Shown piece by piece: positions 16,302 through 25,463 of a stretch of DNA of 64,000 bases. Location: positions 1,054,001 through 1,118,000 of the forward strand of contig NZ_CP092588.1 of the NCBI RefSeq assembly GCF_023920225.1, read 5' to 3'. How positions within the stretch are numbered: position 1 is the first letter of the stretch; every line of letters begins with the position of its first letter. The notes under the pieces were generated by a model. That model was given only the letters and a program-made list of their open reading frames with translations, made no database searches and was not told the DNA's origin. A program made the translations under genes and the position numbers. The DNA is from Vibrio gazogenes (lineage in GTDB: Bacteria > Pseudomonadota > Gammaproteobacteria > Enterobacterales > Vibrionaceae).

Positions 16302-17966
16302 ATGCTAGCCACACCATCAGACAAATATGTACCCGCACCGGTCATTCGTTTTCCGCAAAGAACTTGGCCGTCAAAACAGTTAGAACACGCCCCCCGCTGG
16401 TGCTCGACCGATTTAAGAGACGGCAACCAATCGTTAGCCAACCCAATGAACATCGATAAAAAATTGAAGTTTTTTCATCATCTGGTGACATGTGGATTTA
16501 AGGAGATTGAAGTGGCATTTCCGTCTGCATCACAAACAGATTTTGACTTTGTCCGCCAACTGATCGAAAACGCATTGATTCCTGATGATGTGACCATTCA
16601 GGTGATTACTCAATCCAGACCGGACTTAATTGAAAGAACCATTGAGTCACTGCTCGGCGCTGCCAAAGCCATTGTTCACTTATACAATGCCACCGCACCG
16701 GCTTTCAGAGAAATCGTGTTTAATCAAGACAGACAAGCGACATTAGCGCTTGCAGTCAAAGGCGTGCAGCAGATCAGAGCATTATGTGAACAGCATCCTG
16801 AAACGCAATGGACACTGGAGTATTCACCGGAAACATTTAACTTTACCGAGCCGGAATTTGCCCTTGAAATCTGTCAGGCCGTCGCCGAAGTATGGCAGCC
16901 TTGTGACGCTCGCCCTCTGATTATTAACCTGCCAACGACTGTTGAGCGTAACACCCCGAATGTGTTTGCCGATCAAATCGAACACTTCATCCACAACTTG
17001 CATTCATTGGCGCATGTCACCATCAGTGTACATCCGCATAATGATCGGGGCACGGGTGTTGCCAGCGCTGAACTGGCGATGCTTGCCGGTGCGACGCGGG
17101 TCGAAGGTTGTTTGTTCGGCAATGGCGAACGCACCGGAAATGTTGATTTGGTCACGCTGGCCTTAAACCTCTATTCACAAGGGATCAACCCGCAATTACG
17201 CTTTGCCGATATGCAAAAGACGGTTGAACTGGTTGAACAGTGTAATGAACTGCCGGTACACCCGCGTCACCCATATGCGGGCAGATTGGTGTTTACCGCT
17301 TTTTCCGGTTCTCACCAAGATGCGATCAAAAAAGGATTCGCCCGCTATCATGGGCAGCCACACGGCCACTGGAATATCCCTTACTTACCTATCGACCCGA
17401 TGGATCTGGGGTGCAATTATGAAGAAGTCATTCGAGTCAATAGTCAGTCAGGTAAGAGTGGTGCCGCATGGCTATTGCAAGAAAACCACGGCTTGGTGCT
17501 ACCGAAGATGCTTCAGGTTGATTTAAGCAAGAGAGTGAAAAATCATACTGACAGAACCGGCAGTGAAATGAATATTGCACAGCTATGGCAACTGTTCAGA
17601 ACCTCATATGGGGTAGTCAGTCAGCCTTTTATGAGCTTGCAGCACTATCACAGCCAACCGACAGCGGACGGACAAAAGATTGAGGCGCAGATTCGTTACC
17701 GCGACCAAGTAATCGCCTGTACCGGTTGTGGTATTGGGCTGATGTCGGCCTTGTTAACCGGATTAATGCAGCAGTTTGATTGCCAAGCCAATGTGGTGGA
17801 TTACCACGAGCACACGCTGGGCACGCAAACCCACAGTAAAGCGGCAAGTTATGTTCAGCTTCAGTCCGCGATGTCTAATGTCAGTATTTTTGGGGTCGCA
17901 ATTGAAGAGGATGCCACCAAAGCGTCGTTACAGGCATTGTTGAATGCCTATGCGCAACTCTTGTAG
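16302..17966 (+). CDS. leuA: 2-isopropylmalate synthase, LeuA2 type
   Basis: Condenses acetyl-CoA with 2-oxoisovalerate, the first step of leucine synthesis. The 554 residues from the ATG at 16302 match the LeuA2 (yeast/corynebacterial) length. Landmarks are KYVPAPVIRFPQRTWPSK, the metal/substrate motif WCSTDLRDGNQSL, VHPHNDRGTG and GCLFGNGERTGNVDL, with a C-terminal regulatory domain. The family usually starts at ML-x-x-P-x-x-KY, so I prefer 16302 to the in-frame ATG at 16287; neither has a clear ribosome site. A 14-codon upstream ORF (16264-16308) overlaps the start. No other leu genes are nearby, so this may be a second, specialised or kinetically different synthase. The flanking AraC gene is convergent. 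Confidence 0.92.
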   Translation: MLATPSDKYVPAPVIRFPQRTWPSKQLEHAPRWCSTDLRDGNQSLANPMNIDKKLKFFHHLVTCGFKEIEVAFPSASQTDFDFVRQLIENALIPDDVTIQVITQSRPDLIERTIESLLGAAKAIVHLYNATAPAFREIVFNQDRQATLALAVKGVQQIRALCEQHPETQWTLEYSPETFNFTEPEFALEICQAVAEVWQPCDARPLIINLPTTVERNTPNVFADQIEHFIHNLHSLAHVTISVHPHNDRGTGVASAELAMLAGATRVEGCLFGNGERTGNVDLVTLALNLYSQGINPQLRFADMQKTVELVEQCNELPVHPRHPYAGRLVFTAFSGSHQDAIKKGFARYHGQPHGHWNIPYLPIDPMDLGCNYEEVIRVNSQSGKSGAAWLLQENHGLVLPKMLQVDLSKRVKNHTDRTGSEMNIAQLWQLFRTSYGVVSQPFMSLQHYHSQPTADGQKIEAQIRYRDQVIACTGCGIGLMSALLTGLMQQFDCQANVVDYHEHTLGTQTHSKAASYVQLQSAMSNVSIFGVAIEEDATKASLQALLNAYAQLL

Positions 17967-17978
17967 GCTCACGACGTC

Positions 17979-17998
17979 CATCGATAAGACTATCGATG
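17979..17998. terminator. Short hairpin between convergent leuA and AraC genes
   Basis: CATCGAT and ATCGATG form a 7-bp stem around AAGACT in the 37-bp gap between the two convergent stop codons. There is no T-run, so termination activity is only possible. Confidence 0.35.
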
Positions 17999-18003
17999 AT
18001 GCA

Positions 18004-18777
18004 TTAGCGAGCCAATGGCATTACTGGCGGACAATATTCACTCGGAGACAGCCCGGTGCGGCTTTTAAACATCGCGCTAAATGCACTCGGGCTGTCATAA
18101 CCAATCGCTAATGCCGTATCTAACACGCTACAGCCGCTGGCTAACAGTTCCAGTGCATGGAGTAATCGCTTCTGACGTAACCACTCGGTAAAAGTTAACC
18201 CCAGTTCTTGCTGAAATCGGCGTGATACCGTCCGCTCGCTTTGGCCGAGCGATTTAGCCGCATCTGAAGCGGTCCACGGATGCGAGAGGCGCTCGGATAT
18301 GTTACGGCAAAGCATCACCAACGCTTCAGAACTCGGATGAGGAAGATAAAAATCAATCGGATCCAACCGGCGTAACTCGTCCAGAATCAATTCAAAGATG
18401 CGCTCTTCTCGTGTTCCTGCCATGCGAACATCGGGCAGAGAAACCGCCTCCACAATTAAACAGGTCAACAACGGGGAAACCGTCGATAACACACAAGTAT
18501 TCGGCAGATCCGCTCTTGCCATCGGATCGACAAACAGCGTGCGAACACGAACCTCACCGGTAATTCTGAGGCTATGGGAAACACCCGCCGGGATCCACAA
18601 TCCCTTATTGGCGGTCACCACCCATGATCCCGTTTGCGTATCCACGCGAATCACACCATTGAGCGCATGTAAAAACTGGGCACACTGATGCTGATGAGGC
18701 GCTTCAACATCCCCGTGCGCATAATTGTGTGCATAAGCAATAATTGGCGGCCCTAACGCTTCGTCACAAAATTTCAT
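18004..18777 (-). CDS. AraC-family regulator with N-terminal cupin
   Basis: Transcription regulator, 257 residues. The sensor half has HGDVEAPHQHQCAQFLHALNG and GLWIPAGVSHSLRI (cupin strands with His ligands). The DNA-binding half has AAKSLGQSERTVSRRFQQEL and ALAIGYDSPSAFSAMFKSRT followed by GLSPSEY. It is the same NimR/YdfH-like layout as 11196-12047. It is convergent with leuA and has 260 bp of free DNA upstream, so its target is not evident; an adjacent transporter is missing. Small efflux-pump regulators of this subgroup usually sit next to their target, which makes the position somewhat unusual. Confidence 0.9.
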   Translation of the reverse strand: MKFCDEALGPPIIAYAHNYAHGDVEAPHQHQCAQFLHALNGVIRVDTQTGSWVVTANKGLWIPAGVSHSLRITGEVRVRTLFVDPMARADLPNTCVLSTVSPLLTCLIVEAVSLPDVRMAGTREERIFELILDELRRLDPIDFYLPHPSSEALVMLCRNISERLSHPWTASDAAKSLGQSERTVSRRFQQELGLTFTEWLRQKRLLHALELLASGCSVLDTALAIGYDSPSAFSAMFKSRTGLSPSEYCPPVMPLAR

Positions 18778-19100
18778 CCATCATCACACTCATCCAGCCC
18801 TGTCTCGCAGTATTTAAAGCCAATCATGAAAGGGTTGTCAAACTCGGCCGTGTGCATTGGACGCAACAAAAGGCATAATGCGATACGTCAAAGTCAAAGC
18901 ATCAATGAACATTCCGTTAATAACCACATCTATTTTCCAGCAACATATCGCATAATTGCAAATCACCCACCTTTAAGACTGTGATTGATGAACAATTACA
19001 GATAAAATTCTCATTTGAGATATTTACTTAAGTTCATATGAATACGAAAAATTGTAACACGATACCTGTGGAAAAGAAGGGGAATTTTGGAGATGTATCA

Positions 19101-19550
19101 GTGAAGCCACGTTATAGCCTTTTTTATATATTCATGATGCTGCTGAGTGGTTGTACAAATCGAGTCAATAGTGTTCAAGCCCTCACCCAATGGGACAAAG
19201 CTTATGGTCAGTGTCTCGCTCAGGAGCAAAACAGTTCTGTCAGATTTCCTGAAGATAATGCTTGGTTTAATTCACTCAGCTCAATCCAGAAGAAGCATGT
19301 TGTGCTGTATATTTATCAGGAAAAGATGTATCAGTGCTCGGCTCGACAACAGGCCCAGCTTAAGCAAGCACTCACTGCTGAAAATAACCAAACCCTATTG
19401 AAACTCTTTCGTGACATGAGGTTCTTGAGTACACCGGATAAAACACTGGTTGAGAATATTGATCCTGTCCAACTGCACAGGCTGAGCCAAAGTATCTCCA
19501 TTTTCAATTTGGGTAAGGTTGCCGCCCAGCTTCATTTCCGTGGACGATGA
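19101..19550 (+). CDS. Small putative lipoprotein
   Basis: Function unknown. The longer ORF from 19038 starts with a polar stretch; the GTG at 19101, eight bases after GGAG, gives a compact lipoprotein signal (KPRYSLFYIFMM) ending in the lipobox LLSGC. The mature part is ~130 residues, mostly helical, with two further cysteines (YGQCLAQEQ and YQCSARQQ) that could form a disulphide in the periplasm. It resembles small envelope lipoproteins of uncertain role. It is a single gene flanked by two regulators on the other strand. The start choice is inference. Confidence 0.65.
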   Translation: MKPRYSLFYIFMMLLSGCTNRVNSVQALTQWDKAYGQCLAQEQNSSVRFPEDNAWFNSLSSIQKKHVVLYIYQEKMYQCSARQQAQLKQALTAENNQTLLKLFRDMRFLSTPDKTLVENIDPVQLHRLSQSISIFNLGKVAAQLHFRGR

Positions 19551-19707
19551 AAGCTGCGATGGTGAAAAGTTCTAATCGGCTGATCTAGGAAAATTCTCCT
19601 AATAATGAATATTCCGTTAGTCATGCTGTGCCGAAAATCATTCGCTATAAAATCCGCTCTGTTGCAGAACCCATGAGTTGGTATACAGGTGGAAAAAGTT
19701 CTTCCGT

Positions 19708-20439
19708 CTAATCCAACTTCGCCTGAAATTTCCCCGGTGTTTCACCGAAACGCTGACGGAATACCTCAATATAGGCGCTGACGTTGTGATAGCCGCTCCG
19801 CTCGGCAACATCGCTGATCGGTAAACCCGCCAGCAGCCACTTCAACGAGATGACAATCTTGGACTGTTGACGCCATTGGCTAAAGGTAAGCCCTGTTTGT
19901 TGCGTAAAGATACGGCTCAGCGTACGGACACTCATTCCCGCCCGAGTTGCCAATTGTGTTTGCGTTAAATCGGTTGCAGGGCAATGAAGCAGTTCATCAG
20001 CGATATGACGGGCACGCCGGTCTGAAGGTAATGGCAAGCCAATCGGCAGCATATTCAACATCGTGATTTCATGACCGAGTAATGCCACCAAATGCGAAAT
20101 ATAACTCGGTGAATAATCATCACTATCATTTAAGCAAGTGGCCCTTTGCATCAGAGCACTCAGAAAAGCGTTCACCCCGTAAATTCCCGGAGATTGGGGA
20201 AATACAACCCCATCAGCATTATCCAAATACAGCATATACCCTTGCACCGAGGCTAATATCTTTGCCTTGTGAGCACAATTTTCGGGGATCCACCCCACGG
20301 AACCGGGCGTTATCGGCCATTGGGCAAAGCTGGTTTCAATGATGATAATACCGCGTTGTAACCAATAGAGCTGACCGGCTTGGTGCGCATGCCAAGGTGT
20401 CTCATGCATTTGCACATGATTGAGCGTTTTTACATCCAT
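19708..20439 (-). CDS. AraC-family regulator with N-terminal cupin
   Basis: Transcription regulator, 243 residues from the ATG at 20439 (GGGGA eight bases upstream; the GTG at 20457 has no site). The sensor has HETPWHAHQAGQLYWLQRG and VGWIPENCAHKAKI. The helix-turn-helix pair is LATRAGMSVRTLSRIFTQQT and VAERSGYHNVSAYIEVFRQR followed by GETPGKF. It is divergent from the NTF2-like gene at 20557 with about 117 bp between the starts, so that gene is a likely target. It is the third regulator of this layout in 9.3 kb. Confidence 0.9.
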   Translation of the reverse strand: MDVKTLNHVQMHETPWHAHQAGQLYWLQRGIIIIETSFAQWPITPGSVGWIPENCAHKAKILASVQGYMLYLDNADGVVFPQSPGIYGVNAFLSALMQRATCLNDSDDYSPSYISHLVALLGHEITMLNMLPIGLPLPSDRRARHIADELLHCPATDLTQTQLATRAGMSVRTLSRIFTQQTGLTFSQWRQQSKIVISLKWLLAGLPISDVAERSGYHNVSAYIEVFRQRFGETPGKFQAKLD

Positions 20440-20556
20440 CACTTTTGATCCCCACACAATGACCGATTAGCCGTATAATATGGCAAAGTAACGATAATCA
20501 TACAAATAACGAAGCATGTATAGTGTCTTGACCAACCAGCACAGAGGTCAATATCG

Positions 20557-20946
20557 ATGCACATTTGTCAATTTGTTGTTCATGCTTTAGCAGAGGTCAT
20601 CACGAGCCCAACACATGAAGAAAACGTCATTAGAAAATATTTTTCTCCGAATTATCATCAGGTTGTGAATGGCAATCATCTGGATTTCAACCACTTTCTT
20701 AACCATATGGCATTACTCAAACAAGAAGCGCAACATATCGCTCTCACTCTGATTGCTGCCGCTTCAGAAGGCGATACGGTTTTGACTCACCATCAGGTGA
20801 GTGCTGAAAAAGTGGATGGTACGACGGTGTCATTTGACGTGATGGCACACTTTACCGTCACTGATGGTCAGATCATTCGCTGCGAGGAATTAACCCGCAT
20901 GCTCAAAGGTGCCGAGAGTGATCAGGACTTAAGTTGCAGACATTAA
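20557..20946 (+). CDS. NTF2/SnoaL-like small protein
   Basis: A 129-residue protein with the cone-shaped NTF2-like pattern: an N-terminal helix with IRKYFSPNYHQVVNG, FLNHMALLKQEA, then strands GDTVLTHHQVSAE and SFDVMAHFTVTDGQIIRCEE. SnoaL-type members are small cyclases, isomerases or ligand-binding proteins; the ligand cannot be read. AGAGG lies eight bases before the ATG. It is divergently transcribed from an AraC regulator and closed by an intrinsic terminator, so it forms its own transcription unit that the regulator may control. Confidence 0.82.
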   Translation: MHICQFVVHALAEVITSPTHEENVIRKYFSPNYHQVVNGNHLDFNHFLNHMALLKQEAQHIALTLIAAASEGDTVLTHHQVSAEKVDGTTVSFDVMAHFTVTDGQIIRCEELTRMLKGAESDQDLSCRH

Positions 20947-20969
20947 TACGTCGTCAGTCAAATAAATGA

Positions 20970-20998
20970 AAGGGAGCAATTTCGCTCCCTTCTCTTTT
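20970..20998 (+). terminator. Intrinsic terminator of the NTF2-like gene
   Basis: AAGGGAGC and GCTCCCTT form an 8-bp stem around AATTTC, followed by CTCTTTT. It lies 24 bp after the stop codon and could also serve the convergent transporter gene. Confidence 0.85.
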
Positions 20999-21062
20999 AT
21001 CTCCTGCACCCATTAACGTGATCAGGATTCTGTTGGGGATCACCCAGCGTTTTTACGCTGCC

Positions 21063-22448
21063 CTACCAGAAGTACACCGCAATCAGGGTGAGTAGAATAA
21101 TACAGGCAATATTCAAATAAATACCGACCCGCATCATCTCAGACTGCTGGATATGACCTGAGGCAAACACAATGGCATTCGGCGGCGTGGCGACCGGTAG
21201 CATGAATGCACAAGATGCAGCGACCGCGATTAATACCGAGAGCAACACAGGTGAAATACCAAACGCTTCCGCAACACTGGCAAAAACCGGAATCAATAAC
21301 GCTGCACTGGCGGTATTACTGGCAAACTCCGTCAGAAAGACCACAAATGTCGCGATGATGACCACGATCCAGAGGATCCCGAGCGTTGAGATCATTCTGC
21401 TCAACTCATGGGCAATGAAGACACTGGTTCCGGTCTGCTTGAGGACATTACTGAGGCAAATACCGCCACCGAACAGCAATAACACCCCCCAGTCTGCGGT
21501 TTTTTCAATTTCTTTCCAGTGTACCACCCGGGCGAAACTCACCAGAATAATCGCACTAAGTGCAATGATGGTATCAAACGATTTGAATCCGCCCAGCATG
21601 GCGTTGATTGGTTTACTGAATATCCAGAAAAACACCACCAGCGCAAAAATACCGAGCGTGACAACTTTACCTTTATCCCAATTCACCAGTTCATGGTTCA
21701 GTTCAAAATGACCGGACAAATCAGGCTTAAGCAACAGATAGAGAATCCCAATCATTACCGGCAGCATTACCACTGTCGTTGGCAAGCCAAATTTCATCCA
21801 GTCGGTAAAGGTTAACCCGACTTGGGCAGCGGCTATCGCATTAGGTGGGCTACCGACGACAGTCGCAATCCCGCCGATACTGGCACTATATGCAATACCT
21901 AATAAGACGAACACATAAGTCTTGTGGCCTTTGTCTGCATCGACTTTACTCAGGATACCCAGCACCAGCGGCAACATCATCGCAGTTGTCGCGGTATTAC
22001 TAATCCACATCGAGATGACCGCGGTGACGATAAACAGCATGAAAACCGCGACACTCATTCTGCCTTTCGCCAGCAACAGCACTTTGTCTGCAACCACTTT
22101 ATCCAACCCTTGCTGGTGCATGGCTGCGGCTAACGCAAAGCCCCCCAGAAACAGATAAATAATCGGGTTGGAAAAGTAGCTCAGCGCGGTGGTGGTATCA
22201 AAGACACCGAACAATACCGAGAGAACCGGCACCAGAACGGCGGTCACCGTCACATGGAGTGCTTCGGTTAACCATAACACAGCAATGAAGGCGAGCAGAC
22301 TGATCCCCAACACCACTTCAGGCTGAAACGGTAAGTTAAAATAAAGCAGCAGAAACAGCACGATATCGGCCAAGATAATGATACTATTACGGTTTAAAAA
22401 CCATTCTCGGGTGTTCACGGGGAGAGGGACATTATCGTTTTTATTCAT
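21063..22448 (-). CDS. DASS-family (SLC13) sodium/dicarboxylate symporter
   Basis: Inner-membrane sodium-coupled uptake of di- or tricarboxylates, 461 residues with about 11-12 hydrophobic segments. The two family signature repeats are visible: ISNTATTAMMLP with GSPPNAIAAAQVG in the first half, and EFASNTASAALLIP with ATPPNAIVFASGH in the second. The paired SNT and P-P-N-A motifs form the sodium/substrate sites of this family. It has an AAAGGAAG site before the ATG. It is divergent from the AEC carrier at 22734. The substrate (succinate, malate, tartrate or similar) is not determinable from sequence. Confidence 0.92.
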   Translation of the reverse strand: MNKNDNVPLPVNTREWFLNRNSIIILADIVLFLLLYFNLPFQPEVVLGISLLAFIAVLWLTEALHVTVTAVLVPVLSVLFGVFDTTTALSYFSNPIIYLFLGGFALAAAMHQQGLDKVVADKVLLLAKGRMSVAVFMLFIVTAVISMWISNTATTAMMLPLVLGILSKVDADKGHKTYVFVLLGIAYSASIGGIATVVGSPPNAIAAAQVGLTFTDWMKFGLPTTVVMLPVMIGILYLLLKPDLSGHFELNHELVNWDKGKVVTLGIFALVVFFWIFSKPINAMLGGFKSFDTIIALSAIILVSFARVVHWKEIEKTADWGVLLLFGGGICLSNVLKQTGTSVFIAHELSRMISTLGILWIVVIIATFVVFLTEFASNTASAALLIPVFASVAEAFGISPVLLSVLIAVAASCAFMLPVATPPNAIVFASGHIQQSEMMRVGIYLNIACIILLTLIAVYFW

Positions 22449-22733
22449 TAGACTTCCTTTTTATTTGGGCTATGTTAAACCTCAGCAATCCGGGAGGAAA
22501 AGGTCCGTGAGATGACCATCCAGTGCAAGCGGTTGTGAGTCATTATTCAATGAAGTACGTAATATGCAACAGAAATAATTAATGACATAAGACATACCTT
22601 GGTTCTGTTACGCGAGTCAATAAAAGCAGTTGTCCCCGTAAAAATGATAATGAATTGATTCATCGGTCAACAATTTAGTGGCCATGATGCAGAGATGAAC
22701 CAATCATTGCTTTACATACCAATCAGGAACGTT

Positions 22734-23690
22734 ATGGATTTACTACTACAACAACTGCAATTTTCACTGTCGGTTACCGGCCCGATCTGTCTGATGCTCT
22801 TTTTAGGGATTTACTTTCGTCGCAGCCAGCTTATCGATGACCATTTTATTGAAATCGCATCACGCCTTGTATTTAAAGCCACCCTACCGACACTACTCTT
22901 TCTGAGTATTGTCAATTCCCCACATGATGTGACCAGCGGTGGCTCATTGGTTCTCTATGGCGTCATCTCTAATTTTGCGTTTTTCCTGTTGATCACACTG
23001 GTGGTCAAATATTATTTCAAGCGCGAGGCCGATCAAGGGGTGATTATTCAAGGCGCCTTTCGCAGCAATAGCGGCATTATCGGGCTGGCTTTAATTGCCA
23101 ATGCATACGGATCTGACGGTTTGGCACAGGCCGCATTGTATGTCGCAGCGATCACGCTACTCTTTAACGTGCAGGCGGTTATCACGCTCACTCCAAAAGG
23201 CAGCCAGTCAGGGATGAAGGTTCTGGTGATGGTGGGTAAAACACTGACCAAGAACCCGCTGATTATCGCGATATTATTAGGGCTCGGCTTCTCTCAACTC
23301 AATTTGACCCTGCCGGATGTTGCCAGCACAGCCGGACAATATTTCGCCAACATGACGCTACCATTGGCACTGATTTGCGGTGGTGGCTCGCTGGATATTC
23401 ATCAACTCAATCATGATAAAGCACCGGCCTGGTCAGCGACCGCGTTCAAACTACTCGCCTGCCCGATTCTGATCACCTTCGGCGCGTGGCTCTGGGGGTT
23501 CCGAGGCGCAGAGCTAGGGATTATCTATTTATGCAGTTCCGCACCGTCCGCTGCTGCCAGCTATGTGATGGCACGCGCAATGGGCGGTAATGCAACTCTG
23601 GCCGCCAACATCATTGTACTGACCACGTTATTGTCGCTGTTAACCACTACGCTTGGTGTGTTTGTATTGTCATCACTGGCGCTGATCTGA
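22734..23690 (+). CDS. AEC-family transporter (malonate/auxin-efflux-carrier type)
   Basis: Inner-membrane carrier of the BART/AEC superfamily, 318 residues. I choose the ATG at 22734 behind AGGAA rather than the longer ORF start at 22695. About ten hydrophobic helices are seen in two inverted halves; characteristic are FLGIYFRRSQLIDD near the N-terminus, the helix-breaking GAFRSNSGIIGLALIANAYG, MTLPLALICGGGSLD and SSAPSAAASYVMARAMGG. The family exports or imports organic acids such as malonate and malate. Its position back-to-back with a dicarboxylate symporter suggests related substrates. A short poly-pyrimidine stretch follows but no clear terminator. Confidence 0.9.
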   Translation: MDLLLQQLQFSLSVTGPICLMLFLGIYFRRSQLIDDHFIEIASRLVFKATLPTLLFLSIVNSPHDVTSGGSLVLYGVISNFAFFLLITLVVKYYFKREADQGVIIQGAFRSNSGIIGLALIANAYGSDGLAQAALYVAAITLLFNVQAVITLTPKGSQSGMKVLVMVGKTLTKNPLIIAILLGLGFSQLNLTLPDVASTAGQYFANMTLPLALICGGGSLDIHQLNHDKAPAWSATAFKLLACPILITFGAWLWGFRGAELGIIYLCSSAPSAAASYVMARAMGGNATLAANIIVLTTLLSLLTTTLGVFVLSSLALI

Positions 23691-23766
23691 TCTGCAAAGT
23701 TGAGCTAACCGACGAAAAGGCAGTCTTGAACAGACTGCCTCAAAAATATTTGGCGATAACAAACGA

Positions 23767-24675
23767 TTACAACAGATTTGCCGGAGAATATTGATCGGTT
23801 AAAGGCCGGGCGGATCGATCCCAGTCTGCTTTGGTGGACATCAATGACGGGAACCGTTCGATCAAGACATTATAAGGCGCTAATAACTTTGCCAATGGCT
23901 TCGCACGCTCTCGCATAACTTGCAGGGAAGGCAGCGGCTGTTTGCCATTACCGACAATGATAATCCGGTTACCGTAGTTTTGTTCCTGTTTCATTTTAAA
24001 ATTAAAGAACGGGCCAAACACCTGACGATAGGTCTCGGATTCATGCGCATAAAGCTGACTGGACGACCAAGTGTTTGCCACCAATACGCCATCCTCAGTC
24101 ATCAGTCGTTGCACTTCTTGTAGATATTCCCGAGTCATTAAATGCTCCGGAATATAATCACCGGTAAACGCATCGAGAATAATAAAGTCATATTTTTTCT
24201 TGCGGAGAATAGCACGTTTGACAAACACACGCCCATCCGCAACGGCCACCGAGGTGTGCGGGGTTTCTTTAAAGTGAAAGTAATCCCGCGCCACTTTCAC
24301 CACGCCCGGATCCAACTCCACCACATCCAATTCAGCGTCTGGGTAGAGCTGGGTTAACACATTCGGAATCGAAGCCCCGCCCAGCCCAATCAGCAGTATC
24401 CGCTGCGGATGAGGATTCATGAGTAACCCGCCCATCACCATCTGACTATATGAATACACCAGCCGGTGATCGTGCTCGTCTTGATACTGACAAGTCTGCA
24501 CACTGTCGCCTTTCACCAACGCAAAGACCAGACAACGCAAACCATTTTTCTCAACCACCGCAATATCCCGATAAAGCGACTTCTGGGTATAGATCACTTC
24601 ACTCTGAGCGGAAAAGCCAATTACGAACAGCAAGACTGGTAGCCAGATACGTACCGATAACATCTTCTTCAACAT
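23767..24675 (-). CDS. Spermidine synthase-like methyltransferase-fold protein
   Basis: SpeE-family Rossmann protein, about 302 residues. The start is the ATG at 24675, four bases after the upstream gene's stop and behind AGAGG; the ORF to 24738 would overlap the membrane gene. Seen are an N-terminal hydrophobic anchor (WLPVLLFVIGFSA), a beta-tetramer-like segment, ILLIGLGGASIPNVL (nucleotide loop), LDVVELDPGVVKVARDYF, VADGRVFV and FIILDAFTGDYIPEHL. These match aminopropyltransferase-like proteins. With the 24680-25306 gene it forms a split version of the common fused MFS-like/spermidine-synthase protein. True aminopropyl transfer is not certain for these membrane-linked members. Confidence 0.88.
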   Translation of the reverse strand: MLKKMLSVRIWLPVLLFVIGFSAQSEVIYTQKSLYRDIAVVEKNGLRCLVFALVKGDSVQTCQYQDEHDHRLVYSYSQMVMGGLLMNPHPQRILLIGLGGASIPNVLTQLYPDAELDVVELDPGVVKVARDYFHFKETPHTSVAVADGRVFVKRAILRKKKYDFIILDAFTGDYIPEHLMTREYLQEVQRLMTEDGVLVANTWSSSQLYAHESETYRQVFGPFFNFKMKQEQNYGNRIIIVGNGKQPLPSLQVMRERAKPLAKLLAPYNVLIERFPSLMSTKADWDRSARPLTDQYSPANLL

Positions 24676-24679
24676 CACT

Positions 24680-25306
24680 TTAAGCCTCTGCAACCACTCG
24701 GGGAAAACGGACATAGAATGCAACCATGCCTCCGGCACATAATACCCCGATCAAACTCAATAGAATCGTATTCACTTCAAGCCACAACACCAGATAGAAC
24801 GACGTTGCGAGCGTCCCCAATGCACTGCCCAATGTCGAGACAAAATAAAGCTTTCCGGCAACCTGCCCACTACGCCCGGAGTCACTAACAAGCAAACGGA
24901 TCGAATAAGGCGAGATCATCCCTAAAATCAAAGTCGGTAGGAAAAACAGCAGCATAGACGCAACTAGTGAGCCATAACGCGGGTCTTCTATCCGGATGAA
25001 AACCTGCTCCATGACCGTTTCACCCCAGAACACCAACGGGAGTAAAGTCACGGCACCACACAGATAAAGTAAGCTAAATTTACGCAAAGAAGGGCAATGC
25101 ATCGACCACTGTCCGCCCAGCAGATAACCGGCCGACAATGCCACCATAAAAATGGTGATAATACTGCCCCACACATAAATACTGCTGCCAAAGTAAGGCG
25201 CCAGAATCCGCCCGCCCATCAGCTCGACCGACATGATGCAAAAACCGCTTAGAAAAGCGAGTAAAAAAATAAACCGATTCTTCAACAATCCATTGTCAAA
25301 CGTCAT
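24680..25306 (-). CDS. Seven-helix membrane partner of spermidine-synthase-like protein
   Basis: Integral membrane protein of 208 residues from the ATG at 25306 (ATAGGAAT upstream); the ORF extends to 25420 but the extra N-terminus is polar and cysteine-rich without a ribosome site. The seven hydrophobic segments include FIFLLAFLSGFCIMSVELMG, the SVELMGGRILAPYFGSSIYVW region typical of membrane-bound SpeE-like proteins, VASMLLFFLPTLILGMISPY and YFVSTLGSALGTLATSFYLV. In many bacteria this region is fused to the synthase domain; here it is a separate, tightly coupled gene. Confidence 0.88.
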   Translation of the reverse strand: MTFDNGLLKNRFIFLLAFLSGFCIMSVELMGGRILAPYFGSSIYVWGSIITIFMVALSAGYLLGGQWSMHCPSLRKFSLLYLCGAVTLLPLVFWGETVMEQVFIRIEDPRYGSLVASMLLFFLPTLILGMISPYSIRLLVSDSGRSGQVAGKLYFVSTLGSALGTLATSFYLVLWLEVNTILLSLIGVLCAGGMVAFYVRFPRVVAEA

Positions 25307-25463
25307 ATGATTCCTATTGTCTATTACACAATTAAAACATCCGCTACTCTCATAATATTCGCAGGAATCATTCATATAGCAAGTCGAATCATCAATAATC
25401 GCTACGCGAAAGACCCGCATTCCAGAATGACATTGAATAAACCAGAATGATATTTAATAGCAT

